Positions 37,729 through 45,990 of a stretch of 48,680 nt of DNA are shown one piece after another. Under the pieces are notes generated by a model. It searched no databases. It was not told the origin of the DNA and saw only the letters and a list, made by a program, of their open reading frames with translations. Location of the stretch: positions 1 to 48,680 of the forward strand of contig CANQYS010000007.1 of assembly GCA_947628115.1 (NCBI GenBank), in the 5' to 3' direction. The translations under genes were made by a program, and so were the position numbers. The stretch comes from an uncultured Clostridia bacterium (lineage in GTDB: Bacteria; Bacillota; Clostridia; TANB77; CAG-508). Position 1 is the first letter of the stretch; each line of letters starts with the position of its first letter.

Positions 37729-38782
37729 TTAAACAAATTTATATATTGTTGTAGTATTATAAACATCATTTGCCTTAAGTATTGGAGATGGAAAATTTTT
37801 GTTATTTATACTATCAGGAAGAAAACCTGTTTCTAAGCAAATTCCACTCCTGTTTTTATAAAAGTGGTTATCTTTTCCTAAAACTTTATTATTTTCTATA
37901 AAGTTACCTGCATAAAATTGAACACCTACACTATCAGTAAAAACTTCCATAGTTCTGCCACTTTTTTCGTCAGATAATATTGCTATTTTTTCTATACCAG
38001 AGTGTTTTTTGTTTATAACATAACAATGATCATATCCTCCAGTAAACTTTAATTGTTCGTAATTATTATTTATATCTAAACCGATTTTTTTTGAAACTCT
38101 AAAATCCATAGGAGTATTTTCAACATCAATTAAATTTCCAGTTGGAATAAGTTCATCATCTACTTCTACAAATTTATTAGCATTTATATAAAGATTTTGT
38201 TCCATAGCACTTCCGAAAATTATTACCAGAAAGGTTAAAATAGCTATGATTAGTCATATTTGCTATAGTATCCTTGTTAGACTTTCCAGTATATTCAATT
38301 TTTAATTCATTTTTATTATTTAAAGAATATGTTACAGTTATGTTAAATTCTCCAGGAAAACCTTGATCTCCATCAGGGCTAATTAAATTAAATGAAACAG
38401 AATTATCATTTTCACTAACATTATAATTCCATATTCTTTTGTTATATGGATTAAAACCGCTGTGCAAATTATTCTTCTCTCGTTCATTTTTATCTAAATT
38501 ATATATTTTATTATTTAAAACAAATTTAGCACTTTTTACTCTATTGCTATTTCTTCCAATAGTTGAACCAAAATAACAAATATCATTTGTAAAATAATTT
38601 TCTAAGTTATCAAAACCTAAAACAACATCATCAAGCTTTCCATTCTTATCTGGAACAAATAAAGAAACTAAAATTGCGCCATAATTAGTAAGTTTTGCAA
38701 TTATACCATTTGAGTTAGATATTGCAAACAGCTTAATAGAAGAACCTTCAAATGTTCCAAATTCTGAAATTGTAATTCCCAC
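37729..38782 (-). CDS. galM: Aldose 1-epimerase (galactose mutarotase), one CGG +1 shift
   Basis: About 350 residues. The GTG at 38782 is preferred because GGAGG lies 8 nt upstream, and an ATG 15 nt earlier overlaps that site. In-frame CGG at 38215-38213 (codon 190) breaks the frame, and skipping a base gives SGNNFGSAMEQNLYINANKF, which fits the family. Catalytic residues are visible: H179 (MTNHSYFNLSG), NNLHSGF near 105 and the Glu of ICLETGFLPDS. It interconverts alpha and beta anomers of sugars. No sugar operon is near. Confidence 0.9.
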
Positions 38783-38937
38783 TATAAAAACCTCCATTCT
38801 AAAAATTAAATATTTACTAACCTAATTGTAGTATAAATTAATTCAAAAAGAAAATCAATATGATAGTGAAGTAAAAAAAAATAAATTAGAGCAAATAAAA
38901 ATGCCCCTTCGCCCAGTGGAGAAGGGACTAAGTAACA

Positions 38938-39023
38938 AAAAACTAATTTATTGTTAGATTTTATTTCTTGAAATAAATAATGTAGTTCTTTTTTATCTAT
39001 TTTTTCATCTTTTTCTCCTATAA
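38938..39023 (-). pseudogene. Possible remnant of a sigma-factor-like gene
   Basis: On the minus strand an open stretch reads EKDEKIDKKELHYLFQEIKSNNK, similar to the N terminus of short sigma-70-like proteins. It is then cut by a GC-rich hairpin (CCCCTTC...GAAGGG, 38903-38926). There is no usable start and only about 25 residues, so this is weak. Apart from it, the 420-nt gap 38783-39203 is AT-rich with nothing else recognisable. Confidence 0.3.
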
Positions 39024-39203
39024 TTTTACAATAATTATAACATAAATATTAAAATTAATATATATAAAATTTTAATATAATAATTTTATAGTAACAAATA
39101 ATTAAAAAACACATAAAATATATAAAAACCTATTTTATTTTGTAGAGTATATAAAGGTTTTTCTAAAATATTTGTAAGAGTAATTTACTCAAATGGAGGT
39201 TTT

Positions 39204-39888
39204 ATGGCTAAAATAATTGTATTTAATAACGATACAAATAGAATGGAAACATATTATAGAAATGAAAATGAAGCAATGCCGTATAATGCAAATAGAACTT
39301 TAACAGTTGGAGAATTTAGAGGTTCAAGCAATAGCCCAACACTTTGGACAACAAAAAGAGCAATGCAAAGTTTTAATACAACAAGATACTTATTTGGAGC
39401 TCCAATACCTGTAGGATTTGCATTTAAAAGACCATGGGAAGGACGGACATCGGATCACAAAGTCAACACTATGCAGGTGTAGCATTTGACGCAGGTCAGG
39501 TTTTAAGTAATAGTGAAAGAAATAGACTAAGAAATACAGCAATAAGTTCAGGAGTATGGTCATATGTGGAGCCAGCTTCACTTACACCAACATGGGTACA
39601 CTTCGATAAAAGGTTCCGGAAGACCAGCATGTGGAACAGCCGGATATCCATTAATAAAACAAGGAAGTATAAGCACATATGTATTAATTGCACAAGACGA
39701 TTTAAATACATTAGGATTTACAACTGGAGGATTAGATCGGAATATTTGGTAATAGAACAAGAGAGGCTGTAAGAAACTATCAAAGAAGCAGAGGATTATC
39801 AGCAGATGGTATAGTAGGTTGCAATACATGGCGTTCACTACAAGAAGATGTAGTAGGAACAGGAAGAACTGCTACAACGATAGATTAA
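39204..39888 (+). CDS. M15-type D-Ala carboxypeptidase-like enzyme with peptidoglycan-binding domain, four CGG +1 shifts
   Basis: It becomes a 226-residue protein only if four in-frame CGG triplets are each read with one base skipped: 39444-39446, 39451-39453, 39617-39619 and 39738-39740 (residues 81, 83, 138, 178). The restored stretches fit the family: WEGGHGSQSQHYAGVAFDAGQ (zinc ligands H and D of SxHxxGxAxD), WVHFDKRFGRPACGTAGYP (third zinc ligand H) and GGLDGIFGNRTREAVRNYQ. The last belongs to the C-terminal PG-binding domain (about 150-216), which ends DGIVGCNTWRSL. It would trim cell-wall peptides. There is no obvious signal peptide. GGAGG precedes the ATG. The first two shift sites are separated by just one codon. 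Confidence 0.85.
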
Positions 39889-39949
39889 AAAATAACCCTC
39901 CAGTCTAGCCAATTCGTAAGACGGAGGGGGGCGGGAGCGATAGGAGAAG

Positions 39950-40360
39950 TTATGCAACAAATGCAATCACCCACCTTAACCACTCCCTGCCCAGGGGAGG
40001 TGCAGGCCGTTCGCCGGATTGTCTATCCCTTCGCAGATATCTGCGATGCCAGTAAAAACGAGTTCTCACATAGCATAAAAGGGAGGCAATAACGGCAATG
40101 ATGGTTACCCATACATGACCGCTTCCCTGCAAAACAGGGAGGACAAACATTTCGGCAAGCAACAAAGTGGTAGCTATGCCACCTAATGTTGTTGCCAGCC
40201 GGCGAACAAAACGGCTATTACGGGCCAAATATGCACCGCAAAAGGCCATTACTGCGAAGGCTATGAGGCTACCTTCAATTGCCTTGGAATTGACCATAAC
40301 GCCAATTCCAAAAAGTACTGTATAGTAGGTAGTAACTCCTACTAAAACAGAATATATCAT
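39950..40360 (-). CDS. GC-rich small membrane protein, foreign-looking
   Basis: A 136-residue protein with about four hydrophobic helices (about 4-23, 29-46, 57-77, 82-97) and an Arg-rich C-terminal part. Not recognised. Base composition is near 50% GC, unlike all neighbours, and the codons differ: CGG serves as Arg at residues 54 (40201-40199) and 118 (40009-40007), both followed by C. AGGAGG lies upstream of the ATG. Nearby hairpins (39896-39937 and TTTGCCCTG/CAGGGCAAA at 40383-40407) are also GC-rich. This suggests recent horizontal transfer. Confidence 0.65.
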   Translation of the reverse strand: MIYSVLVGVTTYYTVLFGIGVMVNSKAIEGSLIAFAVMAFCGAYLARNSRFVRRLATTLGGIATTLLLAEMFVLPVLQGSGHVWVTIIAVIASLLCYVRTRFYWHRRYLRRDRQSGERPAPPLGREWLRWVIAFVA

Positions 40361-40507
40361 AATTACACCTCCTATTTTAATTATTTGCCCTGAAACCAGG
40401 GCAAAAATGTAATATGATACAATATTATTATAACATAATATTATGTAAAATGCAAAAAATAAAAGAAATATTGTGAAATATTCCTTTTTTATTTATTAAT
40501 AGGCTTA

Positions 40508-40545
40508 AAATACGGTTAATATGGATGAGATTATTAACCGTATTT
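40508..40545. terminator. Intrinsic terminator
   Basis: AAATACGGTTAATA / TATTAACCGTATTT perfect 14-bp stem at the end of the IbrA/IbrB-like operon. Confidence 0.88.
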
Positions 40546-40567
40546 TTATATAGTTTTGATTGAGTGA

Positions 40568-41089
40568 CTATTTTAATACTTTACTTTCAAACTCTTCCCA
40601 AGATTTACTAAATTCATGATTAGCAAATGCTTCTTTTAAACCGTTAACTTGTTTTAATTTAATAATTTCATCTAATTCCATACCAAGGTGCAAAGAAATT
40701 GTACTTTCGTCCCATCCACTTTTTGTAAGTTCCATTACAATTTTACCCATATCTAAAATTTGGTGGGTTCCTCTTGCCCTATTGTGGCGAATGGTACTTG
40801 CTATACGGTCATCAAGGCCTTTATTAATAGTAACAATAGGAATTTGTTTTAAATCAAAATATTCTTTAGCACATCTATATCTATGAAATCCATCAACAAT
40901 AATATATTTGTCATTATCTTTATCATAATAAGTTACAATAGGTTGAGTATAACCATCTTCTTCTATAGAATGTTTTAAAAGCCTCATTTCTGGAGGAGCA
41001 ACTTTATTAGGGTTATAATCATTTGCAACAACTTTATTAATATCTACCATTTTTACATTTAAAACAGGAAAAGTAATTTTATTGTCCAT
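40568..41089 (-). CDS. ParB/IbrB-like nuclease-domain protein
   Basis: About 173 residues from the ATG at 41089, with AGGAG 8 nt upstream inside the previous gene. The ParB-like N-terminal domain is clear: VANDYNPNKVAPPEMRLLKHSIEEDGYTQPIV, IVDGFHRYRCAK, IRHNRARGTH. A helix-turn-helix-like part follows (ESTISLHLGMELDEIIKL). It overlaps the middle gene, so it is cotranscribed with the IbrA-like gene. IbrA and IbrB are paired proteins of mobile regions. The molecular function is unsettled. Confidence 0.8.
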   Translation of the reverse strand: MDNKITFPVLNVKMVDINKVVANDYNPNKVAPPEMRLLKHSIEEDGYTQPIVTYYDKDNDKYIIVDGFHRYRCAKEYFDLKQIPIVTINKGLDDRIASTIRHNRARGTHQILDMGKIVMELTKSGWDESTISLHLGMELDEIIKLKQVNGLKEAFANHEFSKSWEEFESKVLK

Positions 41090-41450
41090 TTGCAGCACTC
41101 CTAATTATTATAAAATTTTTATATCCATTATTATTAACTACAAGACCTGCAGATTCATATGCTGATATATATGCTTTTGTAACAATACTATCTTTTATAG
41201 TTATTTTTTTAGTTACAAATTGTAATAATTCAATAAGAAATTCAGGATTAATAGAATAAACGTTTTTAATAACATTGGAAACAACAGAAACAAATGCAAC
41301 AGGATTTTCATTATCAAATAAAATATACCATTCTTTTTTATTATCATCATAAATTCTGTCATTTGTTTCGTTTTGTACAATTCTAGAACCAAAAAATTTA
41401 CCCATTATAGTATAAAAATCCTGTGATTTATTATTCATTTTTAATATCAT
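41079..41450 (-). CDS. Small protein between IbrA-like and IbrB-like genes (possibly GNAT-like)
   Basis: A 123-residue protein overlapping its upstream neighbour by 20 nt and its downstream neighbour by 11 nt. WYILFDNENPVAFVSVVSN followed by an alternating helix/strand pattern and AYISAYESAGLVVNNNGYKNFII resemble a reduced GNAT acetyltransferase fold, but no clear acetyl-CoA loop is seen. GAGGAGG lies 10 nt before the ATG. Tight coupling implies it acts with the flanking proteins. Confidence 0.55.
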   Translation of the reverse strand: MILKMNNKSQDFYTIMGKFFGSRIVQNETNDRIYDDNKKEWYILFDNENPVAFVSVVSNVIKNVYSINPEFLIELLQFVTKKITIKDSIVTKAYISAYESAGLVVNNNGYKNFIIIRSAANGQ

Positions 41451-42741
41451 TTTTTGCTACCTCCTCTTTTATAAATTTACTTAAATCTGGATCAGAAGTT
41501 ATTGTATTTGCATTTAGTAAATTATCCCATTTATGTGCTAACTCTCTTAATTCTTTTTCTTCAGTTTTAGTTTGTGCATATGATAATCTTTTTAAATAAA
41601 AATCATTTTTTTCAACAGCTCTTGCAATTCTTCGCCAAGAAATAACTTTTTTTTGGTTTTCCAATTTACTTGAAGATTCTTCTGGAATTTGGTCAAAATC
41701 AACATGATATTTTTTTCTATACCAAATCATAAATTTTTTAATTTTTCTATAATAATTCATCATTAAATCTCTATTATAAATTCCTATACTTTCCAACAAA
41801 AAAACAGTATATTGTTGCCAAGTCATAAAGTCAGGTTTGGAAGTTTTTAAATCACCTAATGCAGAAGTTCTGCAATATATATTTCCAAAATTAACACCAT
41901 TAACTCTATTTAAAACTTTTGCCCAAGTGTCATATTCTAGGGCTTTAAATTGATCTAATCCTTTCCTTTGGTCATCACCATAAGGTTGGCAAACTCTTTG
42001 GTCAGCAAGGGAAACGCCATTTTTATACATTAAATCATATACTTTATTATATTTTAAATCTAATTTACTTACAGCTCCCCAAATATCTTCTACACGAAAA
42101 TCATAAATAGGATAAAAATTATATACATCTAATATTTGATTAGAAAATTTAACTCTTGTAGTCCAAGTATAGTTATTAAATGTTTCTTTATGCTTTTGGA
42201 ATGTAATTGTACGAAAACGATTTAAACTCTCATCAGTTCTAATACCTATTCCGCAAGCAACTGGTGTATTGTGAAGTTTTTGATACCAAGATGCAAACTG
42301 AAGTATAAATTCTTCGAATTCCTCTCCTTCTCTAAACCAATCAAAAGGGCAATTACTCATATTTATACTATCTGTTGGCATATCCCTTATCCATAAATCT
42401 CTACTTTGTTCTTCCCAACAAATCCATTTAGGTTGAAGAATAGATACGGCATTTCTTAAGGCAAGGGGGAGTGCAATATGATAAAAAGTTCGTATCTGAG
42501 AAAGTTGTTTTAGTTCATATAAATGATCTATAGTACATTTATATTGACCTTCTAAATCTATATATAAAACATCAAATTTTTTATTTAAACGTTTTGCAAC
42601 AATATTTGCAAGTTGTACCATAACAGAACTATCTTTACCCGCACTAACACTAAAATATATATTTTCAAAATTATTGAATATAATTTCTAAACGCTCAAAT
42701 GCAGCATCTAATACGTTTTTATCCAAATAAACTTTAGGCAT
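41431..42741 (-). CDS. IbrA-like (DUF3440) PAPS-reductase-family protein
   Basis: A 436-residue protein of the adenine nucleotide alpha-hydrolase fold. The PP-loop is SVSAGKDSSVM (31-41). Family marks include YIDLEGQYKCTIDHL, KWICWEEQ, ACGIGIRTDESLNRFRTI, YPIYDFRVEDIWG and QRVCQPYGDDQRKGLDQF. Similar proteins pair with IbrB/ParB-like partners in phage and genomic islands and are suspected to act in nucleotide or sulfur chemistry, perhaps defence. First gene of a three-gene overlapping operon. Confidence 0.85.
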   Translation of the reverse strand: MPKVYLDKNVLDAAFERLEIIFNNFENIYFSVSAGKDSSVMVQLANIVAKRLNKKFDVLYIDLEGQYKCTIDHLYELKQLSQIRTFYHIALPLALRNAVSILQPKWICWEEQSRDLWIRDMPTDSINMSNCPFDWFREGEEFEEFILQFASWYQKLHNTPVACGIGIRTDESLNRFRTITFQKHKETFNNYTWTTRVKFSNQILDVYNFYPIYDFRVEDIWGAVSKLDLKYNKVYDLMYKNGVSLADQRVCQPYGDDQRKGLDQFKALEYDTWAKVLNRVNGVNFGNIYCRTSALGDLKTSKPDFMTWQQYTVFLLESIGIYNRDLMMNYYRKIKKFMIWYRKKYHVDFDQIPEESSSKLENQKKVISWRRIARAVEKNDFYLKRLSYAQTKTEEKELRELAHKWDNLLNANTITSDPDLSKFIKEEVAKNDIKNE

Positions 42742-42850
42742 AGGTAAAATTCAACTTCCTTTCAACATAATTATAAAATAATCTACAAAATACGTCAAGA
42801 AAAAAATTAATATATGAATTAAGATTTACAATTTTCTAATAACAAATAAT

Positions 42851-42879
42851 TTGCCTTGTTTTTAATAATAAACTATGAT
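42851..42879 (+). promoter_or_regulatory. Promoter of rplI-dnaB-tilS
   Basis: TTGCCT (42851-42856), 17-nt spacer, TATGAT (42874-42879), 43 nt before the rplI start. Confidence 0.65.
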
Positions 42880-42921
42880 AAAATAAAGCAAATCTAATTT
42901 ATTTAGAAAAGAGGTACAAAC

Positions 42922-43368
42922 ATGAAAGTTATATTATTACAAGATGTAAAAAATGTAGGAAGAAAAGATGAAATTATAAATGCAAATGATGGATATGCAC
43001 GAAACTATTTATTTCCTAAGAAATTAGCAATAGAAGCTAATAAAGATAATTTATTAAAATTAGAAGCAAAGAAAGATTCTAAAGCACACAAAAAAGAATT
43101 GGAATTGGAAGAATATAAAAAACAAGCTGAAATAATTAATAAATTAGTTTTAGAATTAAAAGTAAAAGCAGGAGAAAATGGAAAAATATTTGGAGGTGTA
43201 ACTTCAAAAGAAATATCTGAAGAATTAAATAAGCAACATAAAATACAAATAGATAAGAAAAAAATTATATTAAAAGAAAATATAAAAAATATTGGAAGAT
43301 TTTCAGTAGATATAAAATTTGGAGATGGAATATCAGCACAATTAGCAGTAGTAGTAGAAGCAGCTTAA
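42922..43368 (+). CDS. rplI: Ribosomal protein L9
   Basis: A 148-residue two-domain protein of normal length. The N-terminal RNA-binding domain has [30 protein letters not shown], followed by the long connecting helix and C-terminal domain ([16 protein letters not shown]). AGAGG lies upstream. The order rplI-dnaB is standard for Firmicutes. Confidence 0.97.
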   Translation: MKVILLQDVKNVGRKDEIINANDGYARNYLFPKKLAIEANKDNLLKLEAKKDSKAHKKELELEEYKKQAEIINKLVLELKVKAGENGKIFGGVTSKEISEELNKQHKIQIDKKKIILKENIKNIGRFSVDIKFGDGISAQLAVVVEAA

Positions 43369-43372
43369 AACA

Positions 43373-43470
43373 TAGTGAATAATGAAGAGTGAATAATGAA
43401 TAATTTAGGAAGAAAAATTGCAAAAATGCAATTTTTCTACAATAACTATTAATCATTAACTATTAATTAA
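43373..43470. repeat. Long palindromic repeat (MITE-like), second family member
   Basis: TAGTGAATAATGAAGAGTGA... and ...AATCATTAACTATTAATTA outer arms enclose AGAAAAATTGC/GCAATTTTTCT. It is related to 8646-8751 and sits between rplI and dnaB. Confidence 0.75.
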
Positions 43471-43502
43471 GAAAATGTCAAACCTTATAAAGGAGGCAAG
43501 AG

Positions 43503-44835
43503 ATGGATTTAGGAAAAGTACCACCAAATGACATAGAAGCAGAACAAGCAATAATTGGAAGTATGTTAACAGATAAAGATGCAGTAATAGATGCAATAGA
43601 AGTCTTAAAACCAGAAGATTTTTATAGACAGGACAATAAAACAATATATGAAGCAATACTTAATTTATATAATAGAGCAGAACCAATTGATATAATTACA
43701 GTAAAAGCTGAATTAGTTTCATTAGGAAAATTCGAACAAGTAGGAGGGTTAGAATATTTAGCTGTATTGCCAGATAAAGTACCAACAACAGCAAATGTAG
43801 ATAAATATATAAGAATAGTAGAAGAAAAATCTATTTTAAGAAACTTAATAAGGGTATCAAATGAGTTAATAGATTTAGGATATGCGGAAACTGAAGAAGT
43901 AGATGCGATAATGGATCAAGCAGAGAAAAAGATATTTGATATAGCACAGGGAAAAAATCAAAAAGGATATACTGCTCTAAAGGATATATTAGTTGAAAGT
44001 TTTGCAGAAATAGAAAAATTATATAATCAAAAAGAAGCTATAACAGGAATACCAACAGGATTTGCAGACTTAGACTATAAAACAGCAGGACTTCATAATT
44101 CAGATTTAATACTAGTTGCAGCAAGACCAGCAATGGGTAAATCAGCATTTGCACTAAATATAGCTACAAATGCAGCTATGCAAGCCAAGGTACCAGTAAT
44201 AATATTCAATTTGGAGATGTCTAAAAGTCAGCTTGTAAATAGAATATTATGTAGTGAGGCGATGGTAGATAGTAATAAAATTAGAACAGGAAAAATAGAA
44301 GAAGATGATTGGGTAAAACTTGCAACAGCACTTCGGTCCATTATCAGAAGCACCAATATATATTGATGACACTCCAGGTATTACAATTACAGAAATAAGG
44401 GCAAAGTGTAGAAAATTAAAATTAGAAAAAAATATAGGGTTAATAGTAATAGACTATTTACAACTAATACAGGGAACAGGAAAAAGAAATTCTAGCCGTG
44501 AGCAAGAAATTTCTGAAATAAGTAGATCACTTAAAATATTAGCAAAAGAATTAGATGTTCCAGTGATTGCATTGTCACAATTGTCTAGGGCTGCCGAGCA
44601 AAGAGCAGACCATAGACCAATGCTATCAGACCTTCGTGAATCAGGAGCAATAGAACAAGATGCAGATATTGTAATGTTTTTATATAGAGATGACTATTAT
44701 AATCCAGATTCAGAAAAGAAAAATATAGCAGAAGTTATAATGGCAAAACACAGAGCAGGCTCAACAGGAACAGTAGAGCTATTATGGCTTGGAAATTATA
44801 CAAAATTTGTAAATATAGAAAAATATAGGGAGTAA
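43503..44835 (+). CDS. dnaB: Replicative DNA helicase DnaB, one CGG +1 shift
   Basis: 443 residues after one shift at CGG 44334-44336 (codon 278), where the join reads [22 protein letters not shown] as in DnaB proteins. The N-terminal domain begins [16 protein letters not shown], Walker A is ARPAMGKSA (207-215), Walker B is [10 protein letters not shown], and the C-terminal marks are [23 protein letters not shown] and [13 protein letters not shown]. DnaB unwinds DNA at the fork and is essential, so the break cannot be a tolerated null mutation unless a second copy exists. AGGAGG precedes the ATG. The frame would stop 8 codons past the CGG codon without the shift. Confidence 0.95.
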
Positions 44836-44836
44836 T

Positions 44837-45847
44837 ATGCTAAAAGAACAAGTAATTAATACAATAAAAAAATATAATTTAATAGAAAAAGGTGATAGTA
44901 TTGTAATAGGAGTATCTGGAGGTCCAGACTCAATTTGTTTGTTACATATTATAAATGAACTAAAACAAGAATTAAATTTTAAAATATATGTTGCGCATGT
45001 AAACCATATGATAAGAAAAGAAGCAGATGAAGAAACCGATTATGTAAGAAATTTTTGCAAAAACTTAGGAATAGAATGCTATATAAAAAGAATAGATGTA
45101 ATAAAAATTGCGAATAATTTAAAAAGAGGAACAGAGGAAACAGGAAGAAAAATAAGATATGAATTTTTTAATGAAGTATTAGAAAAGACAAATTCAAATA
45201 AAATAGCAACAGCACATAACAATAACGATAAAGTAGAAACCATTATTATGAATATATTAAGAGGAAGCGGAACATCAGGATTAAAAGGAATAGAACCAAT
45301 AAGAGATGAAAAATTTATAAGACCATTAATAAATATAGAAAGAGAAGAAATAGAAAATTATTGTATAAATAATAATTTAAATCCAAAAATAGATAAATCA
45401 AACAATGAAAATATTTATACAAGGAACAAAATTAGAAACATAGTAATTCCGTATGTAAAAAAGGAATTTAATCCAAACATAATAAAAACAATAAATAGGC
45501 TATCAGAAGTAGTAAATGAAGAAAATGAATATTTAAATAAAATAACAAAGCAAACATTTAATGAAATATATATAGGGGCGAGAAATGCTTGCTCGCAACA
45601 AAAAGAAGATGGGCAAATTATATTAGATTTAAAGAAATTCAATAAACTAGAATTAGTAATAAAAAGAAGGTTAATAATATATACTATTAATGAACTTATG
45701 CATACTACAGAAGGCATAGAAAAAATAAACATAGATGATATTATAAAAATGTGTAGTAAAAATATTGGAAATAAATATTTAATGCCAACAAAGAAAATTA
45801 AGATTTTACTAAAAAAAGGAAAAATTTTTTTTATAGCTGTGAACTAA
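44837..45847 (+). CDS. tilS: tRNA(Ile)-lysidine synthase
   Basis: A 336-residue enzyme that makes lysidine at the CAU anticodon of tRNA-Ile2. The PP-loop is SGGPDS (28-33), with VAHVNHMIR and ATAHNNNDKVETIIMNILRG following. It is shorter than full TilS (about 450) and seems to lack the C-terminal domain. Residues near 247-256 (IGARNACSQQ) come from an inserted TGTAGGGG-type palindrome read in frame. It starts 1 nt after the dnaB stop. Confidence 0.9.
   Translation: MLKEQVINTIKKYNLIEKGDSIVIGVSGGPDSICLLHIINELKQELNFKIYVAHVNHMIRKEADEETDYVRNFCKNLGIECYIKRIDVIKIANNLKRGTEETGRKIRYEFFNEVLEKTNSNKIATAHNNNDKVETIIMNILRGSGTSGLKGIEPIRDEKFIRPLINIEREEIENYCINNNLNPKIDKSNNENIYTRNKIRNIVIPYVKKEFNPNIIKTINRLSEVVNEENEYLNKITKQTFNEIYIGARNACSQQKEDGQIILDLKKFNKLELVIKRRLIIYTINELMHTTEGIEKINIDDIIKMCSKNIGNKYLMPTKKIKILLKKGKIFFIAVN
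45571..45600. repeat. GC-rich palindrome inside tilS
   Basis: ATAGGGGCGAGAAATGCTTG then CTCGCAACA, a short member of the TGTAGGGG family, with GCGAG/CTCGC arms, kept in frame within tilS. Confidence 0.65.
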
Positions 45848-45990
45848 TTTTCCGTAAGCAAAACCTTGATACACAAGGGATTACAGGAAAAAAGTTTGTA
45901 AAAAAGTATTGTAATTAAAAATTATATGTGTTATATTTCATACATATTGGGGAAAAAGATATGTTCCCTTATAAGATAGGAGAAAGTAAA

